Source of the DNA: Sphingomonadaceae bacterium
GTDB taxonomy: Bacteria > Pseudomonadota > Alphaproteobacteria > Sphingomonadales > Sphingomonadaceae
DNA length: 45,639 nucleotides
Direction of reading: 5' to 3'
NCBI GenBank assembly: GCA_947442095.1
Contig: CANEVG010000002.1
Location: forward strand, 1 to 45,639
Shown piece after piece: positions 9,552-16,505 of this stretch. The position numbers were made by a program, and so were the translations under genes. Every line of letters starts with the position of its first letter. Position 1 is the stretch's first letter. The notes beneath the pieces were generated by a model. That model saw only the letters and a list, made by a program, of their open reading frames with translations, was not told the DNA's origin and did not search any database.

Positions 9552-10778
9552 TCATGCGCCGGGGCGCGGCATGGCGGCAGATGGCTTGACCACCACGGGC
9601 CGGACCGGATCACCGGGGTTGAGGAAGCCGCCGGCGCGCATGACGACACGCTCGCTTCCGGAAAGGCCCTCGATCACCACAATACCCTGCGCGGTCACCT
9701 CACCGGTCTTGACGGCGCGGCGTTCCACCTTGTTGTTGCCGCCCACCACATAGACAAATGCGCCCTTCTGATCGGACAGGATAGCGGATTCAGGCAGGAG
9801 CGGCGCCGATACCGTACCGCTGCGGATCTGGGCGCTGGCGAAGCCGCCGGGGCGCAGCGCGGCGTTATAGGCCAGAGCGATGCGGGCAACACCTTCACGG
9901 GTCTGCGTGTCAATCGTCGGCGAAAGCTGCCAGATCTGGCCAGTGAACGGCTGGCTCATGCCCACGGGCATGACGTCGGCAGATTGGCCCACTGTCAGGC
10001 GCGCCAGATCGTTTTCGGCGAGGCGGGCCTGCATCTCGAACTCGCCATCTTTGGCAATGCGGAACAATACACCGCTGCCCGGGCTGACAATCTGCCCGGG
10101 CTCAACGCCGCGCGTCAGCACCAGGCCGGCAGCGGGTGCAATGATGTTGAGACGTGCATTGCTAGCCTGAAGCTGGCCAAGCGCCGCTGCAGCAACACGG
10201 ACCTGCGCCACCGCAGCATCGCGCGTTGCCGCAAGCCGGTCCACGTCAGCCTTGGAAATGAAACCGCGTTCGACCAGCTTTAGCGCCCGATCAAGGTTCG
10301 CCTGCGCGATCCGCGCATTGGCGCGCTGCACTTCGATATTGGCAGCCTGGCCTGCAATTTGCTCCACCTGAACCGAACGATCGACCACCGCCAGAACCTG
10401 CCCGGCCCGTACCCAGTCACCGGCATCGACCAGCACGCGTTCGACCTGACCACCTTCGCCGGCAACGCCGACCGGCATTTCGCGGCGCGCCGCGATAGTT
10501 CCGCTGGCGGTGATCGTGCCCGTCACGCTGGTGCGACCCGGGGTGATGACACTGACCGACTGGGACTGCCCGCCCTTGCCTGCACCGGCACTCGGGACAG
10601 CGGGCGCGCGGTGCATGAGGTACCACGCAAGGCCAAGGGCCAGCACGATCAGAACTGCAACAAGAATGACCCTTACCCGGCTATCGCCGGGCAATGACGA
10701 AGGACCGAAGCCATCGTGATCGATAGCCGGTTCCGGAGCGGACTGAAGACCGGGTTTGATCGTCGATTCATAATTCAT
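9552..10778 (-). CDS. RND efflux periplasmic adaptor (membrane fusion protein)
   Basis: This adaptor links the RND pump to an outer-membrane channel. I place the start at the ATG beginning MNYESTIKPG; the ORF-track start extends into the promoter region. After a 35-residue cytoplasmic tail there is a single membrane anchor (about residues 36-55), so it is anchored by a helix, not by a lipid. The biotinyl-lipoyl halves flank an alpha-helical hairpin: GEGGQVERVLVDAGDWVRAG comes before it and APAAGLVLTRGVEPGQIV after it. Beta-barrel and membrane-proximal domains follow. The length of 408 residues is normal. It is the first gene of the operon, about 80 bases downstream of the predicted transcription start at about 10859. 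Confidence 0.93.
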   Translation of the reverse strand: MNYESTIKPGLQSAPEPAIDHDGFGPSSLPGDSRVRVILVAVLIVLALGLAWYLMHRAPAVPSAGAGKGGQSQSVSVITPGRTSVTGTITASGTIAARREMPVGVAGEGGQVERVLVDAGDWVRAGQVLAVVDRSVQVEQIAGQAANIEVQRANARIAQANLDRALKLVERGFISKADVDRLAATRDAAVAQVRVAAAALGQLQASNARLNIIAPAAGLVLTRGVEPGQIVSPGSGVLFRIAKDGEFEMQARLAENDLARLTVGQSADVMPVGMSQPFTGQIWQLSPTIDTQTREGVARIALAYNAALRPGGFASAQIRSGTVSAPLLPESAILSDQKGAFVYVVGGNNKVERRAVKTGEVTAQGIVVIEGLSGSERVVMRAGGFLNPGDPVRPVVVKPSAAMPRPGA

Positions 10779-10862
10779 GTCGTTCACGTGCCTTCGTCCC
10801 GGTCGGACCACCTTAACGCCGCAGGCAAGGAAATACCCTGCGTTTGCGCTCACGTTCGCCCA

Positions 10863-10886
10863 AGTGTATTACAGGTGTATATCACT
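10863..10886. promoter_or_regulatory. Imperfect inverted repeat, candidate RND-operon operator
   Basis: Two 12-base arms form an imperfect palindrome (8 of 12 positions pair; the outer AGTG/CACT and inner TACA/TGTA blocks match). It overlaps the spacer and -10 of the predicted promoter. This is the geometry of AcrR/TetR-type repression of RND pumps. No regulator gene is adjacent. Confidence 0.45.
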
Positions 10887-10894
10887 TATCGCAA
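10866..10894 (-). promoter_or_regulatory. Predicted sigma70-type promoter of the RND operon
   Basis: On the minus strand TTGCGA and TAATAC are separated by exactly 17 bases. Transcription would begin near 10859, about 80 bases before the adaptor start codon. It is the best promoter match I saw in the window. Confidence 0.55.
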
Positions 10895-11111
10895 GCGCGG
10901 GCTCTTTAGCATAGGCCCGTTCCGCGTCGGTCTTAACCGTCCATCCGACGAGGCGCAATTATGCCTCGACCAAGCGGATGTTTACTCTGGACGACCGTTG
11001 CTGCGATGCAACCGAATTCGATCTGGTGAAGGCGCCTCCTCGTGCAGGGCCGGGCGACCCGGGCTTGGCTTCGAGGCCGGGGCACGTGCGGATCAGTAAA
11101 TCGCGAACCAC

Positions 11112-11141
11112 AAAGAAAAGCCGCCCCGTTCTCGGGGCGGC
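11112..11141 (-). terminator. Rho-independent terminator of sciP
   Basis: A perfect 9-bp stem (GCCGCCCCG with CGGGGCGGC) closes a 4-base loop at 11120-11141. On the minus strand it is followed by TTTTCTTT. It lies 51 bases after the sciP stop and isolates sciP from the RND operon downstream. Confidence 0.85.
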
Positions 11142-11191
11142 CATCTTCTTGGGACACGTCGCGCTAGCAAGGCGGCGAAAACCACGCTGGA

Positions 11192-11491
11192 TCAGTATTT
11201 GAGCTGGCGCTCGTACAGATCGCGGTAGTGCTGAATGCGCGTGACCCGAAGACCTTGCATGCCGGAACGATCCACAGCCCGCTGCCAGGACGCGAATTCC
11301 TCGAGCGTGAGGTTGTAACGCTGGCACACCTCATCGATCGTTAGCAGACCACCGTTAACCGCAGCCACCACTTCGGCCTTGCGGCGCACCACCCAGCGGG
11401 TTGTGGACGGCGGCGGAAGGCTATCAATGGACAGCGGCTCACCAAGAGGGCCAATAACTTGCGACGGCTTGATTTTCTGGTTCTCAATCAT
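11192..11491 (-). CDS. sciP: CtrA inhibitor SciP (DUF1153)
   Basis: In Caulobacter, SciP binds the master regulator CtrA and blocks its activation of target promoters; the family is widespread in alphaproteobacteria. The 99-residue protein shows the family core: VIGPLGEPL, then RWVVRRKAEVVAAVNGGLL, then a helix-turn-helix-like segment (RYNLTLEEFASWQRAVD) and a basic C-terminus. The ORF-track start is upstream inside another gene; the ATG beginning MIENQKIKPS matches family length (about 90-100). Its start overlaps the 3' end of a small ORF by 8 bases, and a candidate CtrA half-box pair lies about 93 bases upstream. A strong terminator follows. Whether it represses CtrA in this lineage is inferred from the family. 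Confidence 0.93.
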   Translation of the reverse strand: MIENQKIKPSQVIGPLGEPLSIDSLPPPSTTRWVVRRKAEVVAAVNGGLLTIDEVCQRYNLTLEEFASWQRAVDRSGMQGLRVTRIQHYRDLYERQLKY

Positions 11492-11834
11492 GGCAATTCT
11501 CGTCTGGTCGGCGCCGCGCAGCGGCGTTCGGGGCTGGCCTTTCAATGCCCCGCTCGCCGTTTCCATTCGCTGAAGAGGCGGGGTTAACGGTCACTTTAGA
11601 TTGCGCTTCAACGCTATTGAGCAACGCTGCAGCCGAAGAATGGAAGCTGGCCCGCTGTCCTTCCACACTAGGTTCCAGCGCGGCGTCTGCTCCCGAAAAA
11701 GTTCCCGCAAGGACACGTCGCGTGTCGTGCGCAGCAACAAGCCGAGCGCAGAGTTCGCTCCAGCCAAGGGGGCGCAACCCCTGGCGCGGATCGCCCGGCT
11801 CCGGTGGCCGTGAATCGGTAAACCTCATGTCCAT
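11484..11834 (-). CDS. Small conserved-looking protein of unknown function, overlapping sciP
   Basis: I do not recognise a named domain. The 116-residue ORF begins with ATG 7 bases after AGAGG, has an ordered-looking N-terminal half (LGWSELCARLVAAHDTRR) and ends in a low-complexity part containing VNPASSANG. It lies directly upstream of sciP and overlaps its first 8 bases, so the two may be cotranscribed and coupled. I am inclined to accept it because of the start context and the arrangement with sciP. The competing plus-strand ORF (11545-11982) looks like a shadow. No signal peptide or membrane segment is visible. Confidence 0.55.
   Translation of the reverse strand: MDMRFTDSRPPEPGDPRQGLRPLGWSELCARLVAAHDTRRVLAGTFSGADAALEPSVEGQRASFHSSAAALLNSVEAQSKVTVNPASSANGNGERGIERPAPNAAARRRPDENCHD
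11584..11598. promoter_or_regulatory. Candidate CtrA box upstream of sciP
   Basis: TTAA-N7-TTTA is one mismatch from the full CtrA motif TTAA-N7-TTAA. It is about 93 bases upstream of the sciP ATG. It lies inside the small upstream ORF, where the TTAA arises from Val-Asn codons, so it may be coincidental. Confidence 0.3.
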
Positions 11835-11975
11835 GAGGGGGCCTCTAACCCAGCCAGGTATAAAGGACGGTAAAGGCAGCCTTCATCAAGAGTTAGGTTT
11901 TGGCTGGACCGAACCGATTGCAGCTGGCCGTTTTTTGCCCTGCCACTGCGGCACAAAACCGCCTATGTGGCCAAT

Positions 11976-13184
11976 ATGCTGAATTCTACAGGCCCGCATA
12001 GCGCTCACGCCACGGCTGCCAGCGACACCCAGGGCCTCGCTTTTGACCAGGGCGCTGCCGCAAACCTTTTTGCATTTTCCTCTGGTTCCCGCCCGCGGCG
12101 AATCGTTGTGGCCATGTCTGGCGGGGTCGACAGCTCAGTTGTGGCCGGGCTTGCGGCGGCGAGCGGCGCCGAAGTCATCGGTATCACCCTGCAGCTTTAC
12201 GACTATGGCGCAGCGACCGGCCGGAAGGGCGCATGCTGCGCCGGGGACGACATTCGCGACGCGCGTGCCGTCGCCGACCGTCTGGGCATCGCACACTATG
12301 TGTTCGACCATGAGTCGCGTTTCCGGGAGGACGTGGTAGACCGGTTTGCCGAGGATTATCTGGCCGGACGCACTCCGATCCCGTGCATTCGATGCAACAT
12401 GGGGCCCAAGTTCACCGATCTTTTCGCAATGGCCCGCGATCTGGGCGCGGATTGCCTTGCCACCGGGCATTATGTTCAGCGGATCGAGGGCGTAAACGGA
12501 CCCGAACTCCACCGCGCGGTGGATCCGGCCCGCGACCAGTCCTACTTTCTGTACGGGACGACCGACGAGCAGCTCGCCTTCCTGCGTTTCCCGCTGGGCG
12601 GCCTGCCCAAAAGCGACGTGCGCGCCATCGCAGCAAGCCTCGGCCTTGGCGTGGCAGCCAAGCCCGACAGTCAGGACATCTGCTTCGTGCCCGACGGCGA
12701 TTATGCCGCAATCGTGACCAAAGTGCGGCCTGAAGGCGCAGCTCCGGGCGACATCGTCCATGCCGCGACCGGCGAAGTGCTCGGCGCGCATCGCGGGGTG
12801 ATCCACTACACCGTAGGCCAGCGGCGCGGGCTGGAAATCGGCGGACAGGCAGAGCCGCTTTATGTGATTGCGCTCGATGCGCCGGGCCGGCGCGTGCTGG
12901 TCGGCCCCAAGGCGCTGCTAGCCGTCGGTGCAGCTTTAATCTGCGAAACCAACCGGATCGGCCCGGTGCCAAAGGGCACGCCGCTGACCGCCAAAGTGCG
13001 CTCGCTGGCCAAGCCGGTCCCGATTGTGCTGGAAGGCGTACCGGGCGAGGGCGTCACGTGCACGATGCGGTTCATTCAGCCGGAATTCGGCGTGGCTCCA
13101 GGCCAGGCGGCGGTGCTTTATGCGGGTGAGCGTGTTATTGGTGGTGGTTGGATCGAAAGCACGACGCCTTGGGTTGGCAGCTGA
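11976..13184 (+). CDS. mnmA: tRNA 2-thiouridine(34) synthase MnmA
   Basis: MnmA adenylates and thiolates U34 of tRNA-Lys, -Glu and -Gln, taking sulfur from a relay fed by IscS. The PP-loop SGGVDSS lies near residue 48. The catalytic cysteines are in PCIRCN (near residue 136) and in [10 protein letters not shown] (near residue 234). Conserved ATGHY and DQSYFLY segments follow, and a C-terminal beta-barrel region completes the 402 residues. The start is uncertain: ATG 11976 and GTG 11967 are both possible and neither has a clear SD. Compared with E. coli MnmA there is an N-terminal extension of about 40 low-complexity residues. The stop is 4 bases from a convergent gene. Confidence 0.95.
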   Translation: MLNSTGPHSAHATAASDTQGLAFDQGAAANLFAFSSGSRPRRIVVAMSGGVDSSVVAGLAAASGAEVIGITLQLYDYGAATGRKGACCAGDDIRDARAVADRLGIAHYVFDHESRFREDVVDRFAEDYLAGRTPIPCIRCNMGPKFTDLFAMARDLGADCLATGHYVQRIEGVNGPELHRAVDPARDQSYFLYGTTDEQLAFLRFPLGGLPKSDVRAIAASLGLGVAAKPDSQDICFVPDGDYAAIVTKVRPEGAAPGDIVHAATGEVLGAHRGVIHYTVGQRRGLEIGGQAEPLYVIALDAPGRRVLVGPKALLAVGAALICETNRIGPVPKGTPLTAKVRSLAKPVPIVLEGVPGEGVTCTMRFIQPEFGVAPGQAAVLYAGERVIGGGWIESTTPWVGS

Positions 13185-13188
13185 TCCG

Positions 13189-13563
13189 TCAGCCTTTCCA
13201 TGGCTCCAGCACGCAGCCCCAGCCTTTGCGGTAGGTTGCGGTCTGCCGCGCGACGAGCGGGAACCGCGCGGTTACGCTGCGCTCGGTCGCATCTTCCGAG
13301 AGGGTGATCAGGCCCATGCCGGGTTCGAAATCCTTGCGGCAATCGCCAAGTTGGCGCCCGCCGACAAAGCGGCACGAACACGCCACACGCGCACCAAACG
13401 CGGCCCCTGTCAGCGCATAGCCATGCAGTTGCGGCCAAGCAAAAGCACCCGCTCCCGCCACCAGCAGCAGCACAAGCAGAGCCCAGCGCGGCACTCGGCT
13501 GCGGCGAGGCTGCCCGGAAAGGGACGGCTGATTTGAGGATGAGGACGGTTTCGCCATTGCCAT
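13189..13563 (-). CDS. Small membrane-anchored protein, unknown function
   Basis: I recognise no characterised domain. The 124-residue protein has a polar, serine-rich, basic N-terminus, one hydrophobic segment (WALLVLLLVAGAGAFAW) and a soluble part with four cysteines, three of them in a compact stretch around CSCRFVGG and LGDC. It resembles sequences found beside or at the N-terminus of serine hydrolases in sphingomonads, though I cannot confirm this here. The N-in, C-out orientation and paired cysteines suggest a periplasmic disulfide-containing domain. It is divergent from the serine hydrolase at 13596 with only 32 bases between start codons. The ORF-track start (13596) would fully overlap the other start, so I use the MAMAKP methionine. 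Confidence 0.65.
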   Translation of the reverse strand: MAMAKPSSSSNQPSLSGQPRRSRVPRWALLVLLLVAGAGAFAWPQLHGYALTGAAFGARVACSCRFVGGRQLGDCRKDFEPGMGLITLSEDATERSVTARFPLVARQTATYRKGWGCVLEPWKG

Positions 13564-13595
13564 TGGGGGTCGATCTGGAGGAAGGCTGGCCGCCA

Positions 13596-14717
13596 ATGGC
13601 CCGCAATGTTTTCGCCTTTATCGCTCCGCTCATGCTTGCGCCAGCCTTGTTCGGTTGCAGCGCTTCAGCCCCGATCACGACACCGCCGCTCTCGCCTGAA
13701 GCGCTGGCGGCAGTTGTCCACAACCCGACGGTTCCGCGTGAGGCGCTGGCGAGGGCGGTCGATGCGCTGTTCACCGATCCGGCAGCGCAGGAGACCCGCG
13801 CGGTCATCGTGATACAGGACGGTCGCGTGCTCGCGCAGCGTTATGCCCCCGGCTACCACGAGAACACCCGCTTTGTGAGTTGGTCGATGGCCAAGTCAGT
13901 CACCGGCGTGATGATCGGCATGCTGATTTCCGATGGGCGACTGCGGCTGGACGAACCCGCGCCGATCCCGGCCTGGCAGCGCCCAGGCGATCCGCGGGGC
14001 GAGATCACGCTGCGTCAACTGCTGCAGATGCGGTCCGGCTTACGCCACGGCGAGGCAGTTCTGCCACCCTTCCAATCGGATGAAGTGCGCATGCTGTTCC
14101 TTGACGGGCGCGATGCCATGGCGCGCTACGCCGAAGACCAGCCGCTGCAATTCGAGCCGGGACAAAAGTGGGTCTATTCCAGCGCGACCAGCGTGATTCT
14201 GGCTGATCTCGCCGCCCGCGTGCTCTCCCCCGCGCCCGATCCGGAAAGCCGCCGCCACGCTGTAGCCGATTATCTGCGCACGCGCCTCTTCGAACCCGTG
14301 GGCATGCATTCGATGCTGCCCGAATTCGATGCATCGGGCACGCTGATCGGCGGCAGCCTGATCCACGGTACGGCGCGCGACTGGGCACGCTTCGGCGAAT
14401 TCATGCGCAACCGTGGGGCAGTCTCGGGTGCGCAACTCCTGCCGCGCCAATGGATCGATTTCATGGTCACGCCCTCTCTGCGCGAGGCGCAGTACGGCGC
14501 GCAGATCTGGCTCAACCGCACGCCGACAACGGGCAAACCCGCGTTGTTTCCGGATCGCGGCCCACGTGATCTATTTGCCTGCCTCGGGCATCTTGGCCAA
14601 TATGTGCTGGTATCCCCATCGCGCCGGCTGGTCGTGGTCCGGCTGGGCAAGACGCAAGAAGACAAGCTTGATCCAGTGACGAGCCGGCTCGGCGAACTCG
14701 TTTCGCTGTTCAAGTAG
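13596..14717 (+). CDS. Class C beta-lactamase-family serine hydrolase, lipoprotein
   Basis: This serine hydrolase of the penicillin-recognising fold is probably anchored in the envelope. The start with GGAGGAAGG upstream gives a lipoprotein-type signal ending in LFGC near residue 20. Catalytic motifs are SMAK (near residue 98), YSS (YxS, near residue 193) and HLGQYV (HxG type) near the C-terminus. The length is 373 residues. The substrate is unknown; cell-wall peptide or ester substrates are possible for this group. The gene runs head-to-head with a small membrane protein and tail-to-tail with a CDF transporter. An 18-base tandem duplication covers its stop codon. Confidence 0.88.
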   Translation: MARNVFAFIAPLMLAPALFGCSASAPITTPPLSPEALAAVVHNPTVPREALARAVDALFTDPAAQETRAVIVIQDGRVLAQRYAPGYHENTRFVSWSMAKSVTGVMIGMLISDGRLRLDEPAPIPAWQRPGDPRGEITLRQLLQMRSGLRHGEAVLPPFQSDEVRMLFLDGRDAMARYAEDQPLQFEPGQKWVYSSATSVILADLAARVLSPAPDPESRRHAVADYLRTRLFEPVGMHSMLPEFDASGTLIGGSLIHGTARDWARFGEFMRNRGAVSGAQLLPRQWIDFMVTPSLREAQYGAQIWLNRTPTTGKPALFPDRGPRDLFACLGHLGQYVLVSPSRRLVVVRLGKTQEDKLDPVTSRLGELVSLFK

Positions 14718-14739
14718 AGCGCCTTGTTCAAGTAGAGCG
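14707..14739. repeat. 18-bp-period duplication across two convergent stop codons
   Basis: TGTTCAAGTAGAGCG occurs at 14707-14721 and again at 14725-14739. The first copy holds the TAG of the serine hydrolase. The second copy holds the TGA (minus strand) of the CDF gene. The simplest reading is a recent slippage duplication that pulled apart two formerly overlapping gene ends. Confidence 0.85.
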
Positions 14740-15711
14740 GGCCGGGCCGCCTTGCACCATGAGTGCCGGACTCTCCCCATCGGGACCCGCCGTCAGCAGA
14801 TCGCTCGCCCCCAGCGCCGGCTCATCGACAAGGCCTTCCGGATCGGGGTGAATCAGGATTTCGATCCCGGGAAACGCGGCAAGCAGTTTGTCCTCGATCT
14901 CATCCATCACGCGGTGGGCTTCGGTCACGGTCATGCGGCCATCGACCCAGACGTGAAACTGCACGAAATCGCGATTGCCACTGGTGCGGGTGCGCAGGTC
15001 GTGGAGGCCCTTCAGCTCCGGATGCTGGGCCACGACTTCCAGAAACCGCTCGCGCTTTTCCAGCGGCCATTCGTGATCCATCAGCTGTTCGATCGCGGCC
15101 TGCGATGCCCCCCATGCCCCCCAGCCGAGCCATAGAGCAATGCCGAAGGCAAATACGGCATCAGCCCCCGCCAGACCAAGCCAGTGATCAAGCGCGAGCG
15201 CAGCGATGACCGCCAGATTGAGCAGCAGGTCGGACTGATAGTGCACGTTGTCGGTTGTGATCGCGAGGCTGCCGGTGGCGCGGATCACGCGGCGCTGATA
15301 GGCCAGCAGCGCAAACGTTGCGGCCATGGCAATGCCCGAAACCAGAACGCCGGTTTCCGCTTCTGCCGGACGAACGCCGCCCAGAAAGGATTCGATCGCC
15401 CGGTACGCAATCCCCAGCGCCGAAAGCGAGATCAGCACCACCTGGAACATCGCCGCCAGCGATTCCGCCTTGCCGTGGCCGAAGCGGTGGTTGGCATCCG
15501 CCGGCTGCGCGCCGATCCAGACGCCGAGCAGCGTGGCCAGACTGGCAATCAGATCGAGCCCGGTATCGGCAAGGCTGCCAAGCATGGCCGTCGATCCGGT
15601 CGAAATCACCGCATAGGCCTTCATGCCCAGCAGCAGCAGGGCCACCGCAATGCTGGCATAAGCTGCCCGGCGATTAAGGGCGCCGTGATCGGGGCTGCTG
15701 GTCATGTCCAT
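14728..15711 (-). CDS. Cation diffusion facilitator (CDF) metal transporter
   Basis: CDF proteins export divalent metals (Zn, Fe, Mn, Co or Ni) from the cytoplasm in exchange for protons. I start at MDMTSSPDHG; the ORF-track start lies inside pdxH. Six hydrophobic segments are visible. The metal-site residues appear in helix 2 (SLADTGLDL, DxxxD) and helix 5 (HYQSDLLLN, HxxxD), followed by a cytoplasmic domain with HVWVDGRMTVTEAH. The DxxxD/HxxxD pair fits FieF-type broad Fe/Zn transporters, but selectivity is not certain. The length of 327 residues is slightly above the family norm because of an acidic, variable tail. It lies 17 bases downstream of pdxH and is likely cotranscribed with it. 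Confidence 0.93.
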   Translation of the reverse strand: MDMTSSPDHGALNRRAAYASIAVALLLLGMKAYAVISTGSTAMLGSLADTGLDLIASLATLLGVWIGAQPADANHRFGHGKAESLAAMFQVVLISLSALGIAYRAIESFLGGVRPAEAETGVLVSGIAMAATFALLAYQRRVIRATGSLAITTDNVHYQSDLLLNLAVIAALALDHWLGLAGADAVFAFGIALWLGWGAWGASQAAIEQLMDHEWPLEKRERFLEVVAQHPELKGLHDLRTRTSGNRDFVQFHVWVDGRMTVTEAHRVMDEIEDKLLAAFPGIEILIHPDPEGLVDEPALGASDLLTAGPDGESPALMVQGGPARST

Positions 15712-15728
15712 GGGCTGGTTCTCATGCC

Positions 15729-16343
15729 TCAAGGGTAAAGCAGCGAACTGCTCCACAAGCCGCCTTCGGGCCGGACGAAGCGGCGACGCTCGTGCAGGCG
15801 GAAGCTGCGGTCCTGCCAGAACTCGATCGCGCGAGGGGTTACACGGTAGCCGGACCAATGCGCGGGTCGCGGCACATTGCCATCGGGATATTCGGCGCTG
15901 AGGGCATCGACCCGCGCGAGATAGGCCTCCCGCGAAGGCAGCGGACGCGACTGATCGGACGCTGCCGAACCGAGCCTCGACTGGGGGTGGCGGCTGGCGA
16001 AGTAGGCGTCAGCCTCGGCCGGGGTCACTTCGGTGACCGCGCCTTCGATGCGGATCTGGCGGCGCAGGCTCTTCCAATGAAACAGCAGGGCGACTTCCGG
16101 ATTGGCGGCCAGCTCTCCGCCCTTGCGGCTTTCGAAATTGGTATAGAACACGAAGCCATCCGGGCCATGACCCTTGAGCAGCACCATCCGCACCGATGGC
16201 AGCGCGCCCGGTGTCGCGGTGGCGAGCGCCATGGCATTGGGATCGTTGAGTTCCCTGGCCTGCGCTTCGGCAAACCAGGCCTCGAAAATGGCGAAGGGGT
16301 CGCGGTCGGGGATCGCGTCGGAATCGGGGGTCTGGGTTGCCAC
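15729..16343 (-). CDS. pdxH: Pyridoxamine 5'-phosphate oxidase
   Basis: PdxH uses FMN and oxygen to convert pyridoxine or pyridoxamine 5'-phosphate to PLP. The track ORF (545 aa) is far too long; its first 340 residues are antisense to dnaJ. The real start is a GTG at 16343, with AGGA 9 bases upstream, giving 204 residues. Family motifs include MVLLKGHGPDGFVFYTNFES, FHWKSLRRQIRIEG, ASRHPQSRLG and the C-terminal FRLHERRRF followed by LYP. It is divergent from dnaJ over 162 bases that contain no clear promoter match, and is followed by the CDF transporter. Confidence 0.94.
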   Translation of the reverse strand: MATQTPDSDAIPDRDPFAIFEAWFAEAQARELNDPNAMALATATPGALPSVRMVLLKGHGPDGFVFYTNFESRKGGELAANPEVALLFHWKSLRRQIRIEGAVTEVTPAEADAYFASRHPQSRLGSAASDQSRPLPSREAYLARVDALSAEYPDGNVPRPAHWSGYRVTPRAIEFWQDRSFRLHERRRFVRPEGGLWSSSLLYP

Positions 16344-16505
16344 TGATGCTGTCCTGTAAGCCTGGCCGATGGGCCTGAAACGGCATCCGGTGCGTTGATG
16401 GGGATCAATCACAAGGGCGCCCAAAGCTGGCATGGCCCTAAACCATGACACTCCTACTGCAAAGCGAGCCTTGCGGGTAACCCCGTGCAACCCTAACTGA
16501 GACTT

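Larger units (their letters stand above)
10779..11191. other. Intergenic region between sciP and the RND operon
   Basis: This 413-base gap holds no credible gene. It contains the RND operon promoter with its overlapping inverted repeat (10863-10894), a small hairpin at 10949-10968 without a T-tract, and the sciP terminator (11112-11141). Short ORFs in it lack family features and good ribosome-binding sites. Confidence 0.7.

Noticed and set aside
10949-10968. Hairpin CGAGGC...GCCTCG in the RND-sciP gap
   Set aside because: Only a 6-bp stem and no T-tract on either strand, so not called as a terminator or RNA.
11545-11982. 145-aa plus-strand ORF upstream of mnmA
   Set aside because: It overlaps the minus-strand ORF that has a better start and sciP linkage; it has no recognisable features.
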